DNA of 64,000 nt, taken from assembly GCA_019400425.1 (NCBI GenBank), contig JAFREE010000078.1, positions 52,687 to 116,686 of the forward strand, read 5' to 3'. The position numbers and the translations under genes were made by a program. Below the pieces are notes generated by a model. That model was not told the origin of the DNA. It worked only from the letters and a program-made list of their open reading frames with translations, and searched no databases. Numbering within the stretch: position 1 is the first letter of the stretch; every line of letters starts with the position of its first letter. This document shows positions 36,037 to 46,559 of the stretch, in pieces. The DNA comes from Hymenochaete sp. R1. Taxonomy: Eukaryota; Basidiomycota; Agaricomycetes; Hymenochaetales; Hymenochaetaceae.

Positions 36037-39000
36037 TCACTCCACTTTGCTTTTCGTGTCCGCGTTACCCTTTTGCGTTCGGTCAGGTAATCTTGCGACC
36101 GTCTCATCAATCTTGGCGAACTGGAACGGGAAGCGCACCGGGTATAGGAACGGCCTGAGATCGAACCCTGCGGAAGGACGTTAGCAGGTTTTCGCATGGA
36201 GGAAGAAGTGAGACGAAAACATGATTCTCTCATGTTTCGGTTAAGAGATTGCTTTGTCGGCGATGATGACAGAACACAATGACGACTTGGAAATGGTAAG
36301 TCTTATCGGTGGGAAAGGTCACTCACGGTTATCATCGGGACTGTACGACTCCTGCGTGCGCAACGCACCACGATGTCGGCGAGAGAGAAGTGTAAACGTC
36401 GGTAAGCGAACAACTCGTGTACTCGTAAAACCGCAGCGCCGAGGATATCCGAATACGGATGGCCATCGCCGGACGGTAAAGGAGGAAGAACGAGTCAAAG
36501 ACATCATTACTCACAGCATGATACGCAGGCGTCAACGTTGTCATTTTGTGCCGGTTGCGCGCGTACTGGAAAAAGAACAGCTTGACTTTCTCCGCGATCT
36601 TCTCCGACCGGTCATGTGGGCAGTCCAAACGGATTCATGGATTCATGATTGGTTTCGGCAGTTTGAAGGTAGCCGCGAAGTGTTGATAACCCAGATAACG
36701 AACGGCGCGTTTTTTCCGGTGGTGGAATTATACGATCGTGCGGTAGCAGTCGCAATTCAAAAAGGTCAGCGATGATTAAATTATTTGTATTTTAGCATGA
36801 TTGATTGCGATTAAATGCCCGCATTCCGTACTCACTTGCGCTGGCGAGAGCGTGGCGCCCCATTCGTGTACGAGCTTCATGAACATAGCATATGGTCCGC
36901 ATTTCTCGACTTTTCTTAGGCGACCGAAGACAGAAAGCTCCTCGTACGTCATGCCCATGTCGGCCTACAAAAGGAAAATACATAAAGGCATATCAATCCA
37001 TATGCGATCTCATACAGTAATTATTAAAATAAGAGCTTAACATACCTCGTCGGTTTGCACATAGTTCTCAGTAATGGGCTCAAGTTCGGCGGTGGGGACG
37101 GCAGTAAGGAAACTAACGTGAGTTTAAGTAATGGTAGGAGGGTAAATTGCATCCAGTGTCGGGATGTTGCACTGGAATTGGTTTGATTTACTGACCTGCC
37201 TAGAATTGGGAGAGCGAACGCGTCCTTGGCGTACGCAATGAATCTCTTCAGGTCCGTTTTGCTGATCCCGCCAATAGGATTCACGTCCGCAGATGAGCAA
37301 TCATATTTGGTCAAATAGCCACGTAGACTGTGTAAATGAAAATTTCCGTTACATGCGACGAGGGAGATAGAGCCAGGCTTTGTTCATACCTTTCGTCGAC
37401 ATTAGCACTTCCTAGGACAAGAAGCGCACCATAGCGTCCTCTGACGAATGGCATCAGCTGCGCGAACATGTATGAAAGCACCATCCGGAGCCGCGCCTAA
37501 TACCCGTGCGGAAAATCCCATGAATCATGAATCAAACTCAAGGTCTTCCGCATCATTCTATCTCACCTTACCTGGATGTTCTGTAACGCAAGGTTCTCCG
37601 CATCCGACCCGCCATGGACCTTAAACTGAGGCTTCACCCCTGTCACGAGCGAGAACAGCGATCGGATGGCAGTAATAACTATGTCCATGCTCAGATCGAT
37701 GTGATAGGCCCCTATGTCGTGAGCGAGGTCTTTCGCACGCTGGCGTGTCTCTGAACTTGAGTTCTCCGTTCCCATGTAACAGGTATGGAAAATCCTGCCA
37801 CAGAACTCTCTCGCGTCGCTGGGCACATACGGAGAAGAGTCAGCCTCGCCGACGATGCGACGCGCATCTGAGATGACCTGTGAGTCTGCGACGATAGTTA
37901 GTATAAATTTTCTGCGCCATAAAAATAGATGACTCGAGACTGACCGCCTCGAGCTGCTGCTTCAGCAACAAGCCTGCACATCGAGTAAACAATCACCGCC
38001 GTGGCACAACTATCTATGCCTCCACTCAAAGGTACAAAATACCCTTGACAACGCGTCCTCCTTAAGTAGTCCCAAAGCCAACATGCTGGGCCTAGTCTTG
38101 TCGAAAAAGTCGGTAAATACTAAAGTATCATTGCATAATAGCGAAGACTTACGCAATTTCCTCCTCCGGACTGTGGTATCGTATTTGAAAGTTTCGGTAG
38201 CTCTCCATATCTAGAACCTCGTCGGACAATGGATTTGAAAGTGCAAAGGGAACCTCGACGCGATGATAACGCTCCGCTTCTGCCGCTTGCATGCTCCGGC
38301 TTGATCTGGCTCTATGCGCTCGAACGTCCTCAATGTCAAGAGTCGCTGTAACAACTTCTACATCGTTCAAAGAGAACTGACTGCCTTGCGCGACGATTCG
38401 GCCATTGATAGCGATCATAGCACATCCATCGTAGTAAAGTCGGTCACCGTCGCAACCTTGCTGGTTGGCGTAGAGATAGATACCTCCCAGCTACATAAAC
38501 TGGTCAGTTTGTAGATAAAATACATGTCAAGATATAGGTAACCTTTTGCGTCGCTTCCTTGATCATGTCCACCCTAGTATGCAACTTCCTGAGCTCGTGA
38601 TGACTTCCACTGGAGTTCGTAAATATCTCGACACCATCAAGCCCCATTAAAATGTGGGGACTAATATTACAAATTCATTCAATGACCTTAGAGGGTGCAT
38701 AATAGACGAGACGAAAGTACGAACCTGGAAGGAGTGAAAAGCTCTTCGCATAATTCCACGCCAATGCACGTATCAGCCGTACTGACTACAGCATCTCCAA
38801 ACGGTACTTTGATCTGACCAGTAACAGCTTGGATCATGCGAGGCAAGTAGTGATCCTCAACTTCCTTGTGTTTAGACCACGGGGTGAAGTACCGAAGCTC
38901 CCTATAGTTTCCATCGTTGGCAAGCCACATCTTCGGTCGTATCATCAGAATCTTATGATTGTAGATAATGATACGGCAGTTGTAGACGACATTCTTATGC

Positions 39001-39591
39001 GCTACAGGCCTTTCGAAAAGCAGCGTCTTTCAGAACATATACGAAGAAGCAGAAACGAGAGCGCTTACATGCCGACGTCACACAGAATATCAGACACCAT
39101 TTCCGATTGCAAAATTCTGGTGAGCACTTCCCAGGAATGAAGGACCGTATCGCCTGAATTCTCGGTCAACGGACCGGCTTGAGTCATCTCAAGCTCACGA
39201 CTTGCCTTCAAGAAAGTGGTCAAGGCATCCGTATCCCCTAGGTTATGGTTTAGTCAGTATGATCTGAATTCAAAGCAAGGACAGACGCACGGGATTTCCA
39301 GCTCTGGTCCAACCCTCAAGGAGGCACCTCTCTCTTTCGCAACACGAATGCTTTCAAGAATACGTTCTAGGTTGCCCTTGTTGACGAAGTCAGAAATCTT
39401 GGAACAATTGATATTGGAATCTCATACCTCGAAGTCGAGTGCCCATTGGTTCAGCGAACTTTGGGAAAGCCGTCATACGCCTGTCTTCGTGACGAACATG
39501 CTTAACGGCTTACCATCTAAAGTCATTCAGAAGATCGCTTTAGCTCGCAAGAGTAGGCCTCATACGTTGCAACTGTGATAAGATGTCCCAT
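36037..39591 (-). CDS. QNS1: Glutamine-dependent NAD+ synthetase
   Basis: Seventeen exons join in frame to 713 residues (yeast Qns1 has 714): 39591-39566, 39458-39428, 39376-39291, 39237-39206, 39153-39069, 39009-38725, 38660-38543, 38490-38153, 38096-37945, 37885-37572, 37496-37390, 37327-37196, 37112-37046, 36964-36836, 36598-36515, 36351-36327 and 36167-36037. The N-terminal nitrilase-fold glutaminase shows GPELEIPGYGC (catalytic Glu) and [10 protein letters not shown] (nucleophile Cys). The synthetase half shows the PP-loop [35 protein letters not shown] and [17 protein letters not shown], ending [32 protein letters not shown]. It amidates nicotinic acid adenine dinucleotide using glutamine and ATP, the last step of NAD+ synthesis. 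One intron (39205-39154) is GC-AG with the expected AG|GCAAGT context. All active-site motifs are intact. Confidence 0.95.
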
Positions 39592-40564
39592 CGTCGCGGA
39601 AGCAGACTCGGACGTTGGCCTTGGGCGTGCTTGGTCGGATGAAGGTAGAGGTCAAAGTCAAAGCCAAGGGCAAGGCAAGGGCGCGAGCAACGATCCGACG
39701 ATCTTATCTCTCGCAGCTCTCCTTCTTACCTCCTCCCTTCTTTGTTTTTCTCATCATCCATCCCGCTCATCAAAAACGACAAGCTGCATCTGGAGGTAGA
39801 AGGTACTGAGTCAGGGGATCTTGTTCTTTTGTAACGATTGCAGTTTCATGGTTACGCTTACCGGTGGCGTTATGAATGCCCAGTTGTTTTTCCCATAACT
39901 TTCTCCGCGCTCTTCGATGTTTTTTTTTATTAGGGGAGGCCAGGTTGACGGTACAAGTCAGGATTCGAGGACCTCTTATCCTCGGTGATGTCTATGACAA
40001 TATCGAGGACGAACACCTCGACGGTTCTTATAAGTCTTCATCATCTCATGTGTCGTCGGAAGCCTTTTCGATGGCGATGGGGCTGCGGAGATGTTCGGCT
40101 ATTTTTCACCAGTTGACAAAGTGGAAGGGGGTGAGGGATGAAGGGATGAGCGGAATCGCTGAATACACAAAGGGTATTTTCGACAGCTACTTTGTCTGCT
40201 GAGCGAGCTCTGTTCTAACGGCTACAAGGTTACCCCCACATGACTGGAGAGCACGACCAGGAGCTTCAGCTCTTCCATGGTGCCCAACTCACACCAAAGG
40301 ATTGACCAGTATTTCGATCTATGCGCACTCCTTTGATTTGAATGGTCGTCGACATTTGGCACTGTCGGCGAACGATCCAATTCCACGAGGTTGTCGACTA
40401 TCTCATTAATACTGTGATTATTACGAAAGTCATCTATTGAAGGAGCCCGAAAGACAGGAATGGTCTTTTTATACATTATTGTATGACTCTAACAGTGAAG
40501 CATGAGCTGCAGAAATCCTAACCTAGCAATTTCCCTCGCGCTTCCTTCCTTCATTACCAACGAC
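39592..40564. other. Intergenic, QNS1 promoter and unexplained coding-like bits
   Basis: Upstream of QNS1 on the minus strand. Plus-strand frame 39876-40202 and minus-strand frame 40476-40222 look mildly protein-like (for example GPLILGDVYDNIEDEHLDG) but are isolated, short and unrecognised. They may be remnants; no gene is called. Confidence 0.4.
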
Positions 40565-42174
40565 TCAACGACTCAGAGACTGGATGCCTATCTTAGCGCA
40601 GAGTTTGTTGATATCGTCCCGACACTTCATAGCTTCCCCAATCCCTTGCAAAAGGGTACCATTCGGTGTTGTCGCTTGCGCCTCAAGGCTAAGTTCGTAG
40701 TTCTTTGACAGCTCCGATAAACAATTGACGAAGGTACGGGCGACAGCCTCTGAGTCATAGTCTGGAACAACAGTATAAACGATGTTGTTCACGCCCGAAC
40801 GGATTCCTGCCTTCGCATTCTCATTGCTCTCCCAACCCACTGCTGCAATCCATGCGTCAATATGAGCTTTCAAGAGCTCGTCTACACTTGACAGTGCGTT
40901 ACGTGCTATATTGCTCGCTCCTCTTCTCTTGGTGTGGGCTCTCGCCTCATTGGTTTCTTTGCGCTCTTTCTCATACCTAGGATGTTTGAGCACAACAACA
41001 TAGCGACGTAAAATGGCGCAGTGTATTCTGATGCCAAGGCGGGCATGACTGAAAGAGTATTCAATGGTATCTGCTTGATAGTCGCCCTTAGCCGCCCGAT
41101 ACAGCTCGAGAGTATTCTTGATCTTCGCCATGTGATGCCAACCCGAAGTCACTTTACTGCTAAACTCATAGTAAAGAGGAATGAACTCGGGGTCATCGTT
41201 TTCTTTTTCGAGAAGATTGGCGAAGTGTTCTGCTTTTGGTAACACTTTACCGAGATACAGTACCTGCTCTTCGGGGCCAGATGGAAGGTGTCTGGCTGTT
41301 CTTCGCCCCTGGGGCTTCGGTCTATCCCACTGAGACGAGTGGCCAGGAAACAGCTCATCGAGTTTGGTGAGGACACTGTTAAGTTGCACGCGCATACCGA
41401 TCATTTCGTTGTAGGAGGCTATGAGCCTATGATCGATATCGAGGGGTGGTCTATCAAAGGAAGCTGCTAGAATCTCTGCTGCTTCCGATGGATTAATGAT
41501 GCAATTCAGAGCCTGAGAATGATTTTCTCCTCCGTTGACATCTGAGTTTCGAGCGAGCGAGTCCAGGAGCTCGTTCGCGCAATGTACAGCGCCATCATCA
41601 TGCAATTGCAAATGCCATTTCCAACTTCCTAGATGATCTTCGAGAACCTTGCTGGCGTGTTCGTGGCCGATGCGGAAGTGGCGGCGGATCTTGGCTAGCT
41701 GAGATTCCCGAAACGTTGGAACCTCCAAAAATTTCCGATAGTTCTCTTCAACTTTGAAGAAACGGATATAGTACTCCACTTCCCACTGGACAAAGTCACA
41801 CCTAGCCCTGTGGGCTTCAGTGCGCAGCGTCACAATCTCGATATGACTGTGCCCCAGAAGACCTGCGATATGTCATCAAAGAATCCGTCCATTTGAACCA
41901 TATGCGCTGAGAGAGTTCTCTGGGGATCATCCAACGGCTTTTTCTCCTTGAAGTCTTTGTTGGTGATTTGTAACTTCGTGTAACGGTCGTAGACCTTTCC
42001 GGCGAGATCGTGCACTAGTGACTGCTGTTGGTCAGAGAGTTGTAGGTCCCGTGAATGCGCAATACGGCTGTCGGTAGCCGTTTCTACTTTCATTTTCTTG
42101 GATAGGGCTTTAGGAACTTGAAGCACGTCACGAGGGCGCTTCCGACTCGAATAATCTGAAGGAGAACGGGACAT
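40565..42174 (-). pseudogene. Frameshifted member of an unrecognised family (paralogue of 60000-61580)
   Basis: Two overlapping frames together mirror the intact gene at 60000-61580. The first runs from ATG 42174 (MSRSPSDYSSRKRPRDV) to a TGA at 41830-41832; the second is open from about 41862 to 40565. Both align to the paralogue throughout (for example QLSDQQQSLVHDLAGKVYDR, then TLRTEAHRARCDFVQWEVEY and VVLKHPRYEKERKETNEAR), with roughly 55-60% identical residues by eye. The frame change lies near 41862, where this copy is about 7 nt shorter than the other. No intron with correct phase repairs it. Full length would be about 525 residues with an N-terminal nuclear-localisation-like patch (SRKRPRD, SKKMK). 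Either a decaying copy or a sequencing error. Function unknown. Confidence 0.75.
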
Positions 42175-42243
42175 AGGAAAGGATGAGGGTCTTTCGTTAT
42201 GTATTATGTGAGCTTGGGGACGAGACGGGCTCTTCCTATGCAA

Positions 42244-43893
42244 AGACAGCTTAAGACCTACCCGGTTTAAATAGGCAAACTTTCAACCTTTGCACTTGAA
42301 AAACCAAGGTCCAAATGGAATCCATGGCCTATCGCACATTCCGTCGACTTCGTAGCTGACTACAAGCCATCAAACGTAGGCCTGAAATAAAAGCTGTTAT
42401 GAGCCCTGCAAAGAGGAATCAATTACCTCTATTATCTCTCGTTTGCTATTGCAGAATTGAGACTGGGAGAACCTTTGTTCCGATTCAGAAAACTTTATAA
42501 TGAATCACTGTCCCAAAGAAAGCGCCAATCGAGCCGAGGTGTCTAAAACATGAGCAGATATTTGTCTCAGGGATAGAAAAACAGCCCTGTATTCCCCTTA
42601 AGGTCGTAGCAAGGGGCGAGAAGACATGACTTCATCCTGTATTCGTCGAAAAATTGTATGGTTAGTCCCGCACAGATGCAAACGGATCAACTCCGACGCA
42701 CCAGGAGGGCCCTTTGCCGTGTTTATCCAGCACGCGTATGCAGAGCAGTTGAACGATCTTTATGATTGCGCATAGAAATTACATTGAATAAGGCGGTGAG
42801 CTGCGCTACGAATAGAGTCGTTGAACATGAAAATACATTACTTGATCATCTTTAGTCGAATAAAGTCGGTATCCTGGTCAGGTAGGTCAGTTGGAATGAA
42901 CGGACTATCACTTTGGTTTCTCCGTTAAACGGGGGGCAGTCGAAAATACAGAACCAAAGACCCAACGGGATGGTGAAGACAGTACTCGTAGCACCAGTAA
43001 ATCGAGTTAGAAAGAGGAAGGGTGGAAAGGCTCGGGCTGCTTTTCGATGATAGCTTTGTGATGAAAATGTTCTCACGGTCGCTAAGCGCCGAAATTCAAG
43101 TTCAAGATTCACGAGCTGCCGTAAGCGATCAGAGACATGCAGCAGGTATCCCAACTACAAGAACAATCGCTGCAACATAAAAGTCAAAGAACCATGCAGT
43201 TGATGCAAGTGATATGTGTGTGTATACATGATGCAGATACCGTAGCCGTAGTGCGCGAGCGTCGAGTGTGTGAGGGATAAACGTCAATGAGTTCGGAAGC
43301 AAAGGAACCGCAAAAGCGAGCGCGTGCACGAAAAAAAAAGCTGAAGGAGGTTCAGCCGTTCAAAATCAGGTCGTGTCAGTGAACGGGAATGAGGAAATGA
43401 AGGTGTGGGCGTGAGTCGGTGCGAGTCAAAGAAGGGATTGAAGGAACGATGGGATGGGGAGTGAACGGAAGCAAATAAGATTACACAGTAACGGGGGTTG
43501 AACCCGAGACAGGGGAAAGGTTAGGGGCATGAAGTGGGCAAAAGTCAGAATGTGGAAAACAGAGGGAGAAGAGGGAAAGAGGACGTCTAGAATACAGAGC
43601 ACGCACGGTATACAAACCGGCGAAGAGTTAGATCCATGAAAACAATTGTTAAACCAAAGGAGAGGGGCAGGAAAGGGATGGGTTAGGAGGTGTTGGATCG
43701 GTGATGAGGTGGCTTGCACCCGACACAGATCCCGCTTCCTCCCGCCAAAATATATACAGAGAATACTTTTGAGTTGTCATTGATTAAAACTTTTGAGTTA
43801 TTGAATTCGTGCGCCTGCGTTGAAGCAGGGCGTTGGTAGCGCGTCGAGAGTTCGGTTGCAAGTCACCCCATACTCGAATTCTATCCTCACATC
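42244..43893. other. Intergenic, no gene seen
   Basis: About 1.65 kb between the frameshifted gene and the MTHFR stop. It contains a purine-rich (plus-strand) block at about 43.38-43.69 kb, i.e. CU-rich beyond the MTHFR 3' end, and tandem TTCAAG units near 43095. No coding frame is supported. Confidence 0.5.
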
Positions 43894-46024
43894 TTAATGC
43901 ACACCATTGACTTTTCCGTCTGCCACACCCGCTTGCTGCGCCTTATACGCCTCCCCGGCAAGGAAGAACGGCCTGAAGATCGCCTCCGAGTTCTTGAAGT
44001 CATTATGCACCACATTCACCAAGAACGCCGTGTCTATCAACTCCGAGATCACCTTCCTCGACGGCGTCCCAGGCTCATACATCGCTCCCCACTGGCGCCC
44101 AAGCTCGAACGCCTCGTCCTTCCACGCCATAAAGCTCACAGCCTCGACGATTGTCGGCTGAATGATCTCTTTACCAGGGAATACACCCCACGTCACCGCG
44201 TTCGGTCCCTCTGAGTGAGTGTTCGTGCGTAGGTCGCCATTCCTGTTGATCGCGTAGTACGTAATGAGCGGGTCCCGCTCAATGAAAGGCAGGAGCGCGG
44301 CGAGCAGGCCTGGCTGTACGAAGAACTCGAGGTACGCCTTTTGATAGACGAATCCATTTGCGGGACCCCAACCGTGAACTTTGTCGTTTGAGGGAGCGCC
44401 GTCGACGGCGGGTTGGGAGTTGATGGTTAGGAATCCGAGGCTGTTCATTTTGGCGAGCTGTGTGCTGATGACGCTCGTTTCGGCTGCGGGTGTCTGATCA
44501 GACCAGGGGAGAGCTGGAAGGTCACTCCTACAGAACCGGGAGAAGAGGTCGGCGATATCCTGGAATGTGGTCGGGGCACCCCAGATACTCAAACCTTCTT
44601 CTTTCTATAAGCCATGGTTAGTCAAAGGATGCATCGTGTTTATAAACATCGTCCGATCGTACCGTCTGTTTTATCCATACACCGTACCCGTCGAGTTCAC
44701 CGAACGCAGGACTGCGTGAGTCACCGAAACGACCGTTCGGATACTCGTCCCAGTTTTCTGTTCGAGCGATGTACGACTTTGTCCTGTTCGCCCAGAAAAT
44801 CGGCCGAATCGTCTCGTGCCTCCTCGTTGGTGTGAGACTCTGTCTCCAGGGCAAAGGTTTCACCGTCTCCATCCTCGGCACCAAGTTCAACTCCTCCAAC
44901 AGCATCTTCGTCGCCTTCTCCAGGTTCATCGTGTAAAAGTGCAACCCGCGGATACCCAAGTCCTCCTGGAGGATCCGCCTGCACATCTCCGCGACGAGCT
45001 TCGTCCCGATCGCGCGCACCTTCTCGTCATCGTTCTTGTGCGGCTCGAGCGCGTCCATGAAATTCTTCGGGATGATCGTCTTCGCGAGGCTCGTAGCGCG
45101 CACAAAGCCGTTCCACGTCTGGACGGGTGCAATACCTGGTACGATCGGGATCGTGATCCCACACTTCCGGACCTCCTTCACCCACGCAATGAAGATCTCG
45201 ACGTCGTAGAACATTTGGGTGAAGATGAAGTTGACACCGGCTGCGATCTTGTCTTTGAGGCATTGCATCTCGAAGGCGATCTCTTCGGGCGGAAGAAGCA
45301 TGTGTTGTGGGAAACCTGCGACGGCGATGTCGAAGTAGTCGTCGTAGTGCTTGCGGATGTGTCGGACGAGGTCAACGCCATGCACGAAACCGCCTTCGGT
45401 CGCTTCCCATTCGTCCTTGCCCATCGGAGGGTCACCACGTAGTGCTAGAATATTACGACATCCGTGCTGTTTTGCTTCCTGTACAACGAGTGTAAGATAC
45501 CATTGATGCTATTGGCGGCAAATGTACGCACCCGCAACGCGATATCGACTTTTTCTTTGGGCATGTTCGTGCATGTCAAGTGCATACACGTCTCGATTCC
45601 AATCAAACCCTGGCACGTTTTGACCATCTCAGAGGTCAAATCCGAAGTCCTTCCTCCCGCATTCCTAAACAATAATTAGAGCCATTCTCGGTGTGATCGA
45701 TCTCTTTCACACAATGGGACGCACAGAGCATTCGCTCTTTTGCGGAGGAAGACTCACCATGTAATGTCGATGAATTCTGGGCCAAGAGCGCGCATGCGTT
45801 CGATACGGTCCAGAAGATTTTGTAAACCCTAGAATCGTCCAAATTTATACACCAGACGAAAAAAAAACGACACACGCAAAACAAAGTCAGAATCTACAGC
45901 AAACGAACCAATGGCAGGAGACAAATAATGTTCTCACCTGAGCTGTCCGAGGTGGGAAGTACTCAAAGGACCACCAGACCTTGTCCTCCTTGGTGGCCTT
46001 TTCGATCTTTTGCGTGATCTTCAT
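43894..46024 (-). CDS. Methylenetetrahydrofolate reductase
   Basis: Exons 46024-45938, 45828-45758, 45664-45532, 45478-44663 and 44604-43894 give 605 residues, about the size of yeast Met12/Met13. The N-terminal TIM-barrel reductase shows KVWWSFEYFPPRT, EFIDITWNAGGRTSD, HLTCTNMPKEKVD, CRNILALRGDPP, HMLLPPEEIAFEM, NFIFTQMFYDVE and PIVPGIAPVQTW (FAD/NAD(P)H and folate site). The C-terminal regulatory half starts after the WGAPTTFQDIADLF linker and includes VHGWGPANGFVYQKAYLEFF and THSEGPNAVTWGVFPGKEI. It reduces 5,10-methylene- to 5-methyl-tetrahydrofolate, the methyl donor for methionine synthesis. Exon 3 ends at CGG before GTGCGT, giving DIALREAKQHGCRN. I cannot decide between the MET12 and MET13 orthologue groups, so no symbol is given. 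Confidence 0.95.
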
Positions 46025-46559
46025 GGCTTCGACAGTGATGGAATGCGAGAACAGAAACGAAGAGGGAAAAGATGAAAGAAAAGGGAAGAAAGCGAAGAAA
46101 GGGGGAATGAAGGGGAGGGAGGGAAAGAAAGAGAGGGTAAGGCGTAAAGTGATGGGGGGAGATGTGAGGCTCACCAGCTGGCTCACCCCAGTTCAGATTC
46201 TTCTGTGAAGCGCGCGAGTCGGCAGATTTTCTAATCGATGATTTCAATTTTCTTACTTCAATCTTATTTTCTCTTATTTTATATTCCCAAACGCAGCGCT
46301 CCAATCGCGCTCATTCTGCATTCTTACGTTCACAACGGACTATCAACCGATCCAATAGGCTGCACTGGACTCTATATACAACACTACTCTGCCACGGACT
46401 ACTGCCTAAACCTGCGTGTCGAACGAGAGGTCAGAGAAAAAGAAATCATTGTTTGGAGGGGGCGGTCCTGCGTTCAACCCACTCGGTATCTCTACCCTCT
46501 CTCCGGAAAGATCTTGAGAAAACCGGCGTCAGTCAACACACCTTACACAACAGGAATAT
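46025..46559. promoter_or_regulatory. MTHFR upstream region
   Basis: About 535 bp between the MTHFR start and the stop of the upstream minus-strand gene. The first 120 bp are strongly pyrimidine-rich on the sense (minus) strand, a common basidiomycete core-promoter/leader feature. No clear amino-acid-control or TATA element was seen. Confidence 0.45.

Noticed and set aside
43805..43880. Possible tRNA-like stretch with a GGTTGCAAGTC sequence
   Set aside because: No acceptor-stem pairing and the B-box consensus is not met.
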